NCBI GenBank assembly: GCA_002254335.1
Contig: NIVA01000141.1
Location: forward strand, 1-7,196
DNA length: 7,196 nt
Direction of reading: 5' to 3'
DNA from: Bacteroidetes bacterium 4572_114
GTDB taxonomy: Bacteria > Bacteroidota > Bacteroidia > Bacteroidales > 4484-276
This document shows positions 1-5,594 of this stretch, one piece after another (within the stretch, counting starts at the first letter, position 1; each line of letters begins with the position of its first letter). The notes under the pieces are model-generated. The model was not told where the DNA came from. It did not search any database and worked only from the letters and a program-made list of their open reading frames with translations. The position numbers were made by a program, and so were the translations under genes.

Positions 1-526
1 TATGATCGTTCCATTAATGAATTTGCACATTTTGTAGTCGAACCCTATTATCAAAAACTTTATAATATCCCTGTTGTTGATGGTACTTCTTACTCTCTTA
101 TCAACCTCGACCAGGAATGGTTTGTGGATGATATCCTGATAAATACCGGCACCGGATACAATTATGGAATCGACCTGACCTTTGAAAGGTTTATGAACCG
201 TGGTTTTTATTATCTCCTTTCTGCATCGTTCTTCGATTCAAAATATACAGGTGGTGATGGCATAGAAAGAGATGCAAAGTTTAATAAGGGATATGTTATA
301 AACGTGCTGGGCGGAAAAGAGTGGCAGGTTGGCAAAGGCCACAAAAACATCATTAACCTCAACGGGCGCGTGGTCAAAACATGCCAGCGTGTGGACTGTA
401 CAGTTGGTCAATATTGTTGGCACAAAGGAATTTTATGGCTACAAATACAACCTTAAAACCGATGAAATTATAGATGACGAAGAGATGCTGATCTTCCCAC
501 AGATAAGTTATAAGATAGAGTTTTAG
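1..526 (+). pseudogene. TonB-dependent receptor, C-terminal end, with frame-changing internal deletion
   Basis: This is the end of an outer-membrane beta-barrel receptor that imports substrates using TonB energy; the start lies outside the window. Frame 1 is open from base 1 and reads strand-like segments typical of Bacteroidota receptors, such as GTGYNYGIDLTFERF, YYLLSASFFDSKYTGGDG and NIINLNGRVV. After about base 375 this frame turns into unrelated sequence and stops at 456. Frame 2 then carries the rest of the family pattern, from KHASVW through GTKEFYGYKYN to the terminal ISYKIEF and a stop at 524-526. The two halves do not simply abut. In intact relatives, as I recall them, some 50-60 residues separate NGRVV from KHASVW, so a segment has been lost together with the reading frame. 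The barrel would lack its last strands and the C-terminal aromatic residue needed for Bam-dependent insertion. The family call is firm. Pseudogene versus assembly error is open, and the transported substrate cannot be told. Confidence 0.85.
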
Positions 527-530
527 GGAA

Positions 531-800
531 GTTTCAGGTTTCAGGTTTCAGGTTATGCTTGGCTTCCTTCGCTTTGTTCTTGGCTCTCTTCGCTTTTCGT
601 TTCAGGTTTCAGGTTGTGCTTGGCTTCCTTCACCCGACACCCGGCATCCGACACCCGTCGTTTCGCAGGTTTCAAGTTTCAGGTTATGCTTGGCTTCCTT
701 CGCTTTGCTCTTAGCCCTCTGCGCTTTGTGTTTCAGGTTTCGCGTTTCAAGTTGTCGATTATGAAGATGTTGACTGCCGAATGAAGACTGTTGACTTGTT
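531..800. repeat. Composite heptanucleotide-phased repeat region, left copy
   Basis: The region is made of 7-base words. It starts with three perfect GTTTCAG units (531-551). From 599 a continuous 7-nt register can be followed to about 729 through several different word types: GTTTCAR, TTGGCTT, CCTTCRC, then CCGACAC/CCGGCAT (634-654), then GTTTCAR again. From 744 the words change to GTTGTCG, ATTATGA and similar forms, and GAAGACTGTTGAC follows near 784-796. The phase slips by two bases at the same place in two successive modules (before 599 and before 730), which shows the modules themselves are duplicated. Short tandem heptanucleotide repeats are known from cyanobacteria (STRR sequences). 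This resembles them in period only. Confidence 0.8.
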
Positions 801-866
801 CCAATCCGGAAAGTTTTCGGGACTGGAAGACATTGGAAAGTTAGTGAAATGAAAGGAGTGGGAGTA

Positions 867-900
867 AAACTTTCCATCGTCCGCAGGACATGGAAACGTT
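867..900. repeat. REP-like imperfect palindrome, copy 1
   Basis: An imperfect palindrome of about 34 bases is centred on TCCGCAGGA, with outer arms ACTTTCC and TGGAAACGT. A related copy in the opposite orientation lies at 6898-6930. The right arm region also pairs with TGGAAAGTT at 834-842 (perfect 9-bp inverse of AACTTTCCA at 868-876), so alternative hairpins are possible. Palindromes of this type recur in intergenic DNA of Bacteroidota, as far as I remember; this is not verified here. Confidence 0.6.
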
Positions 901-914
901 AAAACCCTCTCGCT

Positions 915-970
915 GTTTCGGGTTTCAAGTTTCAGGTTTCAAGTTTCGGGTTTCAGGTTTCAAGTTTCGG
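915..970. repeat. Eight perfect tandem heptads GTTTCRR
   Basis: Eight back-to-back 7-base units with no interruption: GTTTC followed by GG, AA, AG, AA, GG, AG, AA and GG. The first five bases never vary, and only the last two switch between purines, which is stronger constraint than neutral decay of a tandem array would suggest. Two more GTTTCGG units occur at 1071-1084, beyond the intervening inverted-repeat element. Confidence 0.9.
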
Positions 971-976
971 AAACCG

Positions 977-1059
977 AGACCTGGAAGGTTTGGCCGGTAA
1001 AAATGTTAGTCCCTTTGCTAAAAATTAAGTGTTTGGTAAGGATAAAACCTTCCAGGTCT
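977..1059. repeat. 83-bp element with 15-bp perfect terminal inverted repeats
   Basis: AGACCTGGAAGGTTT at 977-991 is the exact reverse complement of AAACCTTCCAGGTCT at 1045-1059, enclosing 53 AT-rich bases without a reading frame. It sits between two stretches of GTTTCRR heptads (ending at 970, restarting at 1071), as if inserted into the array. It could be a MITE-like or REP-like element, or a long-armed hairpin. I see no clear target-site duplication beside it. Confidence 0.7.
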
Positions 1060-1236
1060 TTCGTTGGCAGGTTTCGGGTTTCGGGAAACAAAGACCAAAA
1101 AAGTTTTGGTTTAATGATTATAAATGGATATGAAAACTATTGTAAGTAGTTATTGATACATAATATTAAATCCCTGAAAGGGCCTGTTCAAAAGCGAACC
1201 GGTTTTTAACAAAAAAAAATCAACATTTTTGTGGCC

Positions 1237-3687
1237 TTACTCATATTTTAGCGCATCCACAGGGTTGGAGGTTGCAGTTTTCAGGGCTTTTACCATTACC
1301 GTTACCACAGCTATAAGCAGCGACAATAATGCCGACCACACAAAAACCAAAAAGTCAGGATTGGTGCTGTAGGCAAAAGTTTCGAGCCAGTTCGTTAGAA
1401 AGTACCAGGCAGGAAACCAGGCAATAACATTTGCAATGGATACAAGGACAATAAATTCTTTGGAGAGTTTTCCAACGATACTCAGGACAGAAGCACCTAA
1501 AACTTTCCTGATCCCAATTTCCTTTGTGCGTTGTTCGGTGATGTAGGAGGCCAGGCCAAATAAACCCAGGGCCGCAATAATTACTGCTAAAATGGTAAAC
1601 AAGGTAATAATCGTTCCGGTGTTCAACTCCTCGCGGTAAAGATTGTCGTAGGAGGTATCAAGAAAATGGTAATCCATGGGTACTGAAGGGATATGCCGGC
1701 CCCAGGTGTTTCGTACCATTGCAACGGTTTCTTTGGTGTTGCATGTGTTTAACTTTACAACAACGTACCTCACAAACATGGGGAAAATATGGACCAGCAA
1801 TGGCTCCACCTCATGATGCAACGAAGCGTAATGAAAATCTTTGAGCACACCAACGATCTTACCTTTTTTTGGTTCTGGCAATCCATACAGGTATTCAAAA
1901 TCATGGCCAACCGGCTGATCCAGTTCCAGTTCGCGTACTGCCGCTTCGTTTATCAAAAAGGCAGCCTCTTCATCCGTTGCATATTCCTCCGAAAAAGATC
2001 TTCCTTCACTAATCTTAAAGCGGAGGGTTTCTACAAGGCCGAAGCCCACCGACCATGTACGCATGCCAAAAACCCCATCATCATCTTCTTCACTTCCTTC
2101 CATATTTTGGGCTTCGTCCCCGGGGATCCTTACAGTAAGAAAAGGGATACGCTCGCCCGGGACATTGGATGAAGTGGCAACATTGATAATATCGGCATGG
2201 GCCAGCAATTCGTTTTTCATCACCTCCACCTTTTCAAGTGCCGCCCGGTCGGGGATTTGAATCACCATGACCTGCTCCTTGTCGAAGCCCGGCTTTTTGT
2301 TTTGGATAAAGTTAAGCTGCTTTTTTATGGTAAGGATGCTGATGATAAGAAATACGGATATTGCAAACTGAATGATGACCAAAGCCCTTCTGAGGTACAG
2401 TGAGCTTTTGTTCTCGGAACGAGTTAATGAGTTGCTTTTTAAAGTTTTAATAGTATTAAACCTCGACATAAAAACCGAAGGATAGGTGCCCGATAGAAAC
2501 CCGACAACCACAACAACTACAATAACAAGGAATAAAAGTATAGGGTTTCCAATAAATGTCAATTCCAGATTTTTGCCCGTAAACTGGTTAAACTCATGCA
2601 AAACAAGTTCAACAATCAACAGGGCCATTACCATCGAAATTATGGTCATCGAAAAGGACTCGCCCATAAACTGGTTGAATATTTTCATCCGTGTGGCGCC
2701 CATAACTTTTCGCAGGCCCACCTCACGGCTCCGCCTGGCCGATTTGGCAGTGGCCAGGTTCATGTAGTTGAAACAGGCAATAATTAACACAAAAAGTGCA
2801 ACCGCCGAAAATATCATCACAAAACGCATATCGCTGTTGGTACTGATCTCCTTTTCGGCATGGCCTTTTAAATGAATATCGGTAAGTGGCTGAAAAATCA
2901 TCTCAACGGTGTAACCTTTCGGGATGTTGGAGCTGTCGCCGGCCACCACAAATCCATAGTGTTTATAAATATTTTGGTTTACTTTAAATTTTACCGCATC
3001 TGCAGTTTCCTTGTCCGGGAATTCAATATAGGAATAAAAAGTACTTGGCCCTTCTTTGTCCACACCATCCCATCTTGTACGGAGGTCATCAAGCGATATC
3101 AACAAATCGAACTGAAGATGGGAATTAAGTGGCGGATCGGCAATTACACCCGAAATGGCATAAACCCTGTCGTCAAGTTTGATGACCTCTCCAAGTGCAT
3201 CTATTGTCCCAAAATATCTTTTTGCCGTAGAAACCGTCATAACGACTTTGTTTGGCCCGGCCAACATCTTTTTCGGGTTTCCTGTTATTACAGGATAATT
3301 AAAAATTTCGAAGAAAGTTGAATCGGCAAGAAGTACATTTTTTTCAGCAAAAACCGTTTCGCCCTTACGGAAGATCATAGGATTGTACGGACGGTTGATC
3401 TTTACCCCGTTAATGATTTCAGGATAACATTTAATAACCTCCGGTAAAAATGACCCCTGGGTTGCGGCCCAATGGCTGTCTTCGCCCTGACCTACCCAGT
3501 GAGGTTCCAGGCGGTAGATATTTTCGGCATTGTGGAATTGCTTATCGTAGGACAATTCATCCTGCACAAACAGAAATATGACAATACAGGTAGCAAGCCC
3601 CAAAGCCAACCCAAAGAGGTTGGTCAACGTGTAGCCTTTGTACCTGACAAAGTGCCTGAAAGTGGTTTTTAAAATATTGCCAAACAT
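1237..3687 (-). CDS. ABC transporter permease, MacB/FtsX type with two FtsX domains
   Basis: This is an inner-membrane subunit of a type VII (MacB-like) ABC transporter. Such systems use ATP hydrolysis to drive mechanical work on the periplasmic side (export or lipoprotein/envelope handling) rather than classical translocation. It is 816 residues, the usual size for the large Bacteroidota form that carries the permease unit twice. Visible parts are: N-terminal membrane segment about 21-41 followed by VQDELSYD; first periplasmic core about 45-280; first FtsX domain with three helices about 288-408, including the signature REVGLRKVMGA (321-331); a new helix about 434-452; second periplasmic core about 455-688; second FtsX domain about 690-808 with KEIGIRKVLGA (722-732); and the family-typical end NPVDALKYE. 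The ATG at 3685-3687 gives the canonical beginning MFGNILKTTFRHF. No Shine-Dalgarno sequence is apparent, as is common in this phylum. No ATPase gene is adjacent, so the partner must be elsewhere. The substrate is unknown. Confidence 0.93.
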   Translation of the reverse strand: MFGNILKTTFRHFVRYKGYTLTNLFGLALGLATCIVIFLFVQDELSYDKQFHNAENIYRLEPHWVGQGEDSHWAATQGSFLPEVIKCYPEIINGVKINRPYNPMIFRKGETVFAEKNVLLADSTFFEIFNYPVITGNPKKMLAGPNKVVMTVSTAKRYFGTIDALGEVIKLDDRVYAISGVIADPPLNSHLQFDLLISLDDLRTRWDGVDKEGPSTFYSYIEFPDKETADAVKFKVNQNIYKHYGFVVAGDSSNIPKGYTVEMIFQPLTDIHLKGHAEKEISTNSDMRFVMIFSAVALFVLIIACFNYMNLATAKSARRSREVGLRKVMGATRMKIFNQFMGESFSMTIISMVMALLIVELVLHEFNQFTGKNLELTFIGNPILLFLVIVVVVVVGFLSGTYPSVFMSRFNTIKTLKSNSLTRSENKSSLYLRRALVIIQFAISVFLIISILTIKKQLNFIQNKKPGFDKEQVMVIQIPDRAALEKVEVMKNELLAHADIINVATSSNVPGERIPFLTVRIPGDEAQNMEGSEEDDDGVFGMRTWSVGFGLVETLRFKISEGRSFSEEYATDEEAAFLINEAAVRELELDQPVGHDFEYLYGLPEPKKGKIVGVLKDFHYASLHHEVEPLLVHIFPMFVRYVVVKLNTCNTKETVAMVRNTWGRHIPSVPMDYHFLDTSYDNLYREELNTGTIITLFTILAVIIAALGLFGLASYITEQRTKEIGIRKVLGASVLSIVGKLSKEFIVLVSIANVIAWFPAWYFLTNWLETFAYSTNPDFLVFVWSALLSLLIAVVTVMVKALKTATSNPVDALKYE

Positions 3688-3709
3688 TTTTTCTAATAAT
3701 TATCTTCAA

Positions 3710-3767
3710 TCATTTGCCTTGTGTCATTTGCCTTGCGTCATTTGCTTTGCGTCATTTGTACTTCGTG
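3710..3767. repeat. 14-bp tandem array (2 x 7), about 3.5 copies
   Basis: The units are TCATTTGCCTTGTG (3710), TCATTTGCCTTGCG (3724), TCATTTGCTTTGCG (3738), and a partial fourth starting TCATTTG at 3752 that runs into variant sequence. Each unit is two heptads: an invariant TCATTTG alternating with a variable CYTTGYG. The array lies 23 bases upstream of the permease start codon, so it would fall in its leader or promoter. Confidence 0.85.
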
Positions 3768-3825
3768 CATCATTGTGCACCACAATATTTAATGACAATA
3801 TATAATGGCTTAGTCCGGTCTAAAA

Positions 3826-3909
3826 AGCTGTCAAACAGTTATTTTCTAAATTAAACACTGAAGCTAAAGTATTATATGTCTGATTTATAGCCTAAACTGT
3901 CTGACAGCT
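3826..3909. repeat. Pair of nested dyads (operator-like or hairpin)
   Basis: AGCTGTCAAACAGTT (3826-3840) and AACTGTCTGACAGCT (3895-3909) are reverse complements at 14 of 15 positions. Each arm is itself a small dyad (CTGT-3-ACAG). The pair can therefore form one long hairpin with a 54-base loop, or serve as two similar binding sites 69 bases apart upstream of the permease gene. The sequence does not decide between regulator sites, terminal repeats of a small element, or chance. Confidence 0.5.
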
Positions 3910-3949
3910 ATCCACACAAATATTTGCTTTTCAGACTAAACTCATGACT

Positions 3950-4037
3950 ATTTAATGACAATTTAATGACCTTTCAATAACCTTTAAATAACCTTTCAAT
4001 GACCTTTCAATGACCATTTAATCACCTTTCAATCACC
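3950..4037. repeat. 11-bp tandem array, eight uninterrupted units
   Basis: Eight consecutive 11-base units have the consensus WTTHAATSACC (first unit ending in A): ATTTAATGACA, ATTTAATGACC, TTTCAATAACC, TTTAAATAACC, TTTCAATGACC twice, ATTTAATCACC, TTTCAATCACC. The array ends one base before the stop codon of the CPBP protease gene. A ninth, isolated ATTTAATGACA lies at 3787-3797. A period of 11 bases places an A/T stretch on nearly the same helix face at each turn, so intrinsic curvature is plausible. Confidence 0.9.
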
Positions 4038-4038
4038 A

Positions 4039-4959
4039 TCAATAAATAATTTCTGCTTTCCGCCCCCTTTTCCAGGCCGGGTTAACAATTTGACCGTCGC
4101 GTACCGTCATTCTCAATAATATCATCGCAGTTAATATTCCAAGTATCAAAGTTATAACTGATGCCTCAACCCCGAATGACCCACCGGTAAGCCATGTTGG
4201 CCCGGTAATTTCAGGGCTTATCAACCCGTTAAAATCAATCCCCGATGTTGGGATGCCAAATACCGAAGCTTGTGCAAAATTCCACCCGAAGTGAATGCCC
4301 AAAACAAGCCATATCCTGCGTGTGAGCATAAATGCCACTGCAAGTAAAACCCCGGCTTCGACCGAAATAGCAATTGCTGACCACAATGTTGCATTGATAT
4401 TGAATATATGGGCCAGCCCAAACAAAAATGCACTTACAATTATCGACAACCAACTTCCCAGAAATTCCTCGACCAGCTTAAAAATGATGAGCCGGAAAAG
4501 GACCTCCTCGAAAAAAGCACCTTCAGAAAATATAAAAAAACCTTTTGCCAGCAAGTTGATAGAGTTGAACTCAATAATTTTGTAATAACCGGGCACGATT
4601 AAAATAACAACTACAAGCGCGATCATGCTTGCGCCCACTACAATACCGGCAACAGTTTCTGTTAAGGACGCTGAAAAGGACAGTTCGTAAACCGGCCTTT
4701 TTTCGAAATGAAAAACATATAACCTGTAGGCATAATAACATGTGATGATAATCAGGATGGATTTTCCATATTTGAAGATGGTGGCAGCAGGCCCTTCAAC
4801 CCCGGAAATCAGATAATTAACCAGGGAATCCACGGCGAACAAAAACGCTGATAACAGCAAAATTGCCATTATCATCCGCACCAGCGGGAACTGAAAAAAT
4901 TTACCCGCCAGGCTATTGGGGATTATTGTCGATTGTAAATTCAATGCGCGGATCATCAT
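4039..4959 (-). CDS. CPBP family intramembrane glutamic endopeptidase (CAAX/Abi type)
   Basis: This is a polytopic membrane protein of 306 residues with the three motifs of the CPBP (Rce1-like) intramembrane protease family: EEVLFR at 151-156 (motif 1, EExxxR, catalytic glutamates), FGLAHI at 180-185 (motif 2, FxxxH) and HFGWN at 223-227 (motif 3, HxxxN/D). All key residues are present, so it is probably active. Likely membrane helices are about 28-46, 65-82, 103-123, 136-150, 170-186, 194-213, 216-231 and 264-283. The C-terminus is basic (KRGRK). In bacteria the family includes bacteriocin self-immunity and peptide-processing proteins, but most members, including this kind, have unknown substrates. 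The ATG at 4957-4959 is preceded by GGGAG with seven bases of spacing, a rare clear ribosome site here; a second ATG follows at once. It starts 16 bases after the stop of the upstream small gene, suggesting co-transcription. Confidence 0.9.
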   Translation of the reverse strand: MMIRALNLQSTIIPNSLAGKFFQFPLVRMIMAILLLSAFLFAVDSLVNYLISGVEGPAATIFKYGKSILIIITCYYAYRLYVFHFEKRPVYELSFSASLTETVAGIVVGASMIALVVVILIVPGYYKIIEFNSINLLAKGFFIFSEGAFFEEVLFRLIIFKLVEEFLGSWLSIIVSAFLFGLAHIFNINATLWSAIAISVEAGVLLAVAFMLTRRIWLVLGIHFGWNFAQASVFGIPTSGIDFNGLISPEITGPTWLTGGSFGVEASVITLILGILTAMILLRMTVRDGQIVNPAWKRGRKAEIIY

Positions 4960-4975
4960 TTTTTATCTCCCGGGC

Positions 4976-5245
4976 TTAATCTGCATGCTCAATTTTTCGC
5001 CTGAAAGTAAGCGGGATATTGTCATCTGTGGGTGCGCCAATTTCAATAAGTTCCCAGTCTTTGTCGTACTCTGCTATTTTATGTTTTATCACGGTAACTT
5101 TGTCGCCGGGCGGCACACCGGCACCCTCCCAGTCGATCAGTTCCACACGATATTGCATAGTTTTTCTTCGTCCATTTATGCTAATATCTATCTCAACATT
5201 TTGTTCCGGCTCAATGTCCGGGATCAGGATTACTATTTCTTTCAT
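4976..5245 (-). CDS. Small conserved-looking hypothetical protein, 89 residues
   Basis: I do not recognise a named family, though it resembles short uncharacterised proteins seen in Bacteroidota. It is acidic overall, has no signal peptide or membrane segment, and should be cytoplasmic. The pattern suggests a compact beta-rich fold: MKEIVILIPDI and VEIDISING (1-25) alternate hydrophobic and polar residues like strands, followed by QYRVELIDWEG (31-41), a helix-like DKVTVIKHKIAEYD (48-61), and WELIEIGAP with a basic end. The residue YDKDWELIEIG region may be the best conserved part. It is the first gene of an apparent two-gene operon with the CPBP protease (16-base gap). The start at 5243-5245 has no Shine-Dalgarno sequence upstream. 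Coding status rests on the sensible composition and operon position. Confidence 0.7.
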   Translation of the reverse strand: MKEIVILIPDIEPEQNVEIDISINGRRKTMQYRVELIDWEGAGVPPGDKVTVIKHKIAEYDKDWELIEIGAPTDDNIPLTFRRKIEHAD

Positions 5246-5316
5246 AATATTATTGATTTACCAAGTTTAATAACTGTTTTCATTTTTTATGCCAAATGCT
5301 TTATATAATTTGATTT

Positions 5317-5349
5317 CAAAGGTTTATGGATGACCTGAAAAAAAACAAT
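5317..5349 (-). promoter_or_regulatory. Candidate Bacteroidota-type promoter for the small gene and protease
   Basis: On the minus strand AACCTTTG (complement of 5317-5324) matches the -7 consensus TAnnTTTG at 7 of 8 positions, and ATTG (5346-5349) lies 21 bases upstream, close to the -33 element. It is about 70 bases before the start at 5245. AT-rich DNA gives such matches often, so the call is weak. Confidence 0.25.
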
Positions 5350-5396
5350 TAAATGAAAGTGTACGAAATGGGCGAGGGTACTGTTCGTTAATGAAC

Positions 5397-5429
5397 ATTC
5401 CCTTAGCGACTTGAAGTCGCTTAGGGAAT
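5397..5429. repeat. Strong hairpin, 16-bp arms with one mismatch
   Basis: The arms 5397-5412 and 5414-5429 pair around base 5413, with CCCTTAGCGACTT facing AAGTCGCTTAGGG and a single T-T mismatch at 5404/5422. There is no T-run on either side, so a rho-independent terminator is doubtful. It looks like a REP-type palindrome and may mark the left edge of the larger element that follows. Confidence 0.75.
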
Positions 5430-5439
5430 TAAATGTGGC

Positions 5440-5593
5440 AGGGATTGGAGTGGTAGCTTGTTGATCCCGATAGCTATCGGGAGGCGGCTGAAGTTTTTGT
5501 TGGTGGGCGGAGGCTGACGAATTCCGCACGTGCGGAACACGCACCACCTACAAAAACCAGCCGGCATGAGACAACTACAAACGGAAAGCCCGG
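5440..5593. repeat. Branched palindromic element (three-way junction fold)
   Basis: This stretch can fold into a coherent three-way junction. The closing stem is GTAG-TTGT (5453-5461, with one bulged C) with ACAA-CTAC (5571-5578), possibly extended by GGGATT (5441-5446) against AAGCCC (5586-5591). The first arm is the perfect 18-bp palindrome TCCCGATAGCTATCGGGA (5465-5482). The second arm pairs 5485-5506 with 5544-5563 (about 19 pairs, one mismatch, a two-base bulge) and is capped by the perfect 16-bp palindrome TTCCGCACGTGCGGAA (5522-5537). Such multi-arm complementarity is unlikely by chance. It could be a non-autonomous mobile element, a recombination or REP-type site, or a structured RNA. 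Its right edge coincides with the point where homology of the next gene begins. No transposase is nearby. Confidence 0.7.
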
Positions 5594-5594
5594 T

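Larger units (their letters stand above)
527..1236. other. Repeat-rich non-coding region between two converging genes
   Basis: No credible gene is present in these 710 bases. The short open frames in it are low-complexity translations of repeats. It lies between the 3' end of the receptor (plus strand) and the 3' end of the permease (minus strand), so it is a convergent spacer. From left to right it holds heptad repeats (531-about 800), a REP-like palindrome (867-900), eight perfect heptads (915-970), an 83-bp inverted-repeat element (977-1059) and two more heptads (1071-1084). After that comes AT-rich DNA with a poly-A run near 1211-1219. I see no convincing GC-rich stem followed by a T-run for either gene. 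Confidence 0.75.
3688..4038. other. Spacer between permease and CPBP protease genes, built of repeats
   Basis: This 351-base spacer lies between two minus-strand genes and has no coding potential I can support. It holds a 14-bp array next to the permease start, a lone 11-mer ATTTAATGACA at 3787-3797, a nested dyad pair in the middle, and an 11-bp array that ends one base before the protease stop codon. It probably contains the permease promoter, since the distance argues against simple read-through coupling. No good TAnnTTTG box could be picked out; AATATTTG on the minus strand near 3917-3924 is only a 7/8 match, without a -33 element. Confidence 0.6.

Noticed and set aside
555..877. Open frames on both strands of the left repeat region
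   Set aside because: Their translations are low-complexity products of the heptad arrays, they overlap each other on opposite strands, and none has a credible start region or family resemblance.
915..970. Heptad arrays as a CRISPR array
   Set aside because: Units are 7 bases without spacers, and no cas gene is present.
1094..1110. Small hairpin ACCAAAA-AAG-TTTTGGT as a terminator of the permease gene
   Set aside because: The stem is only 7 mostly A-T pairs, over 120 bases past the stop codon and without a following T-run on the minus strand.
1789..3672. Several plus-strand open frames inside the permease gene
   Set aside because: They are antisense shadows of a long, convincing 816-codon gene with both FtsX signatures in its own frame.
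5397..5429. Strong hairpin as a rho-independent terminator
   Set aside because: No T-run follows on either strand, and no gene ends into it; the flanking genes both read away from this spacer.
5440..5593. Branched element as an integron attC site
   Set aside because: The expected GTTRRRY/RYYYAAC core sites were not found at its ends, and no integron integrase is in the window.
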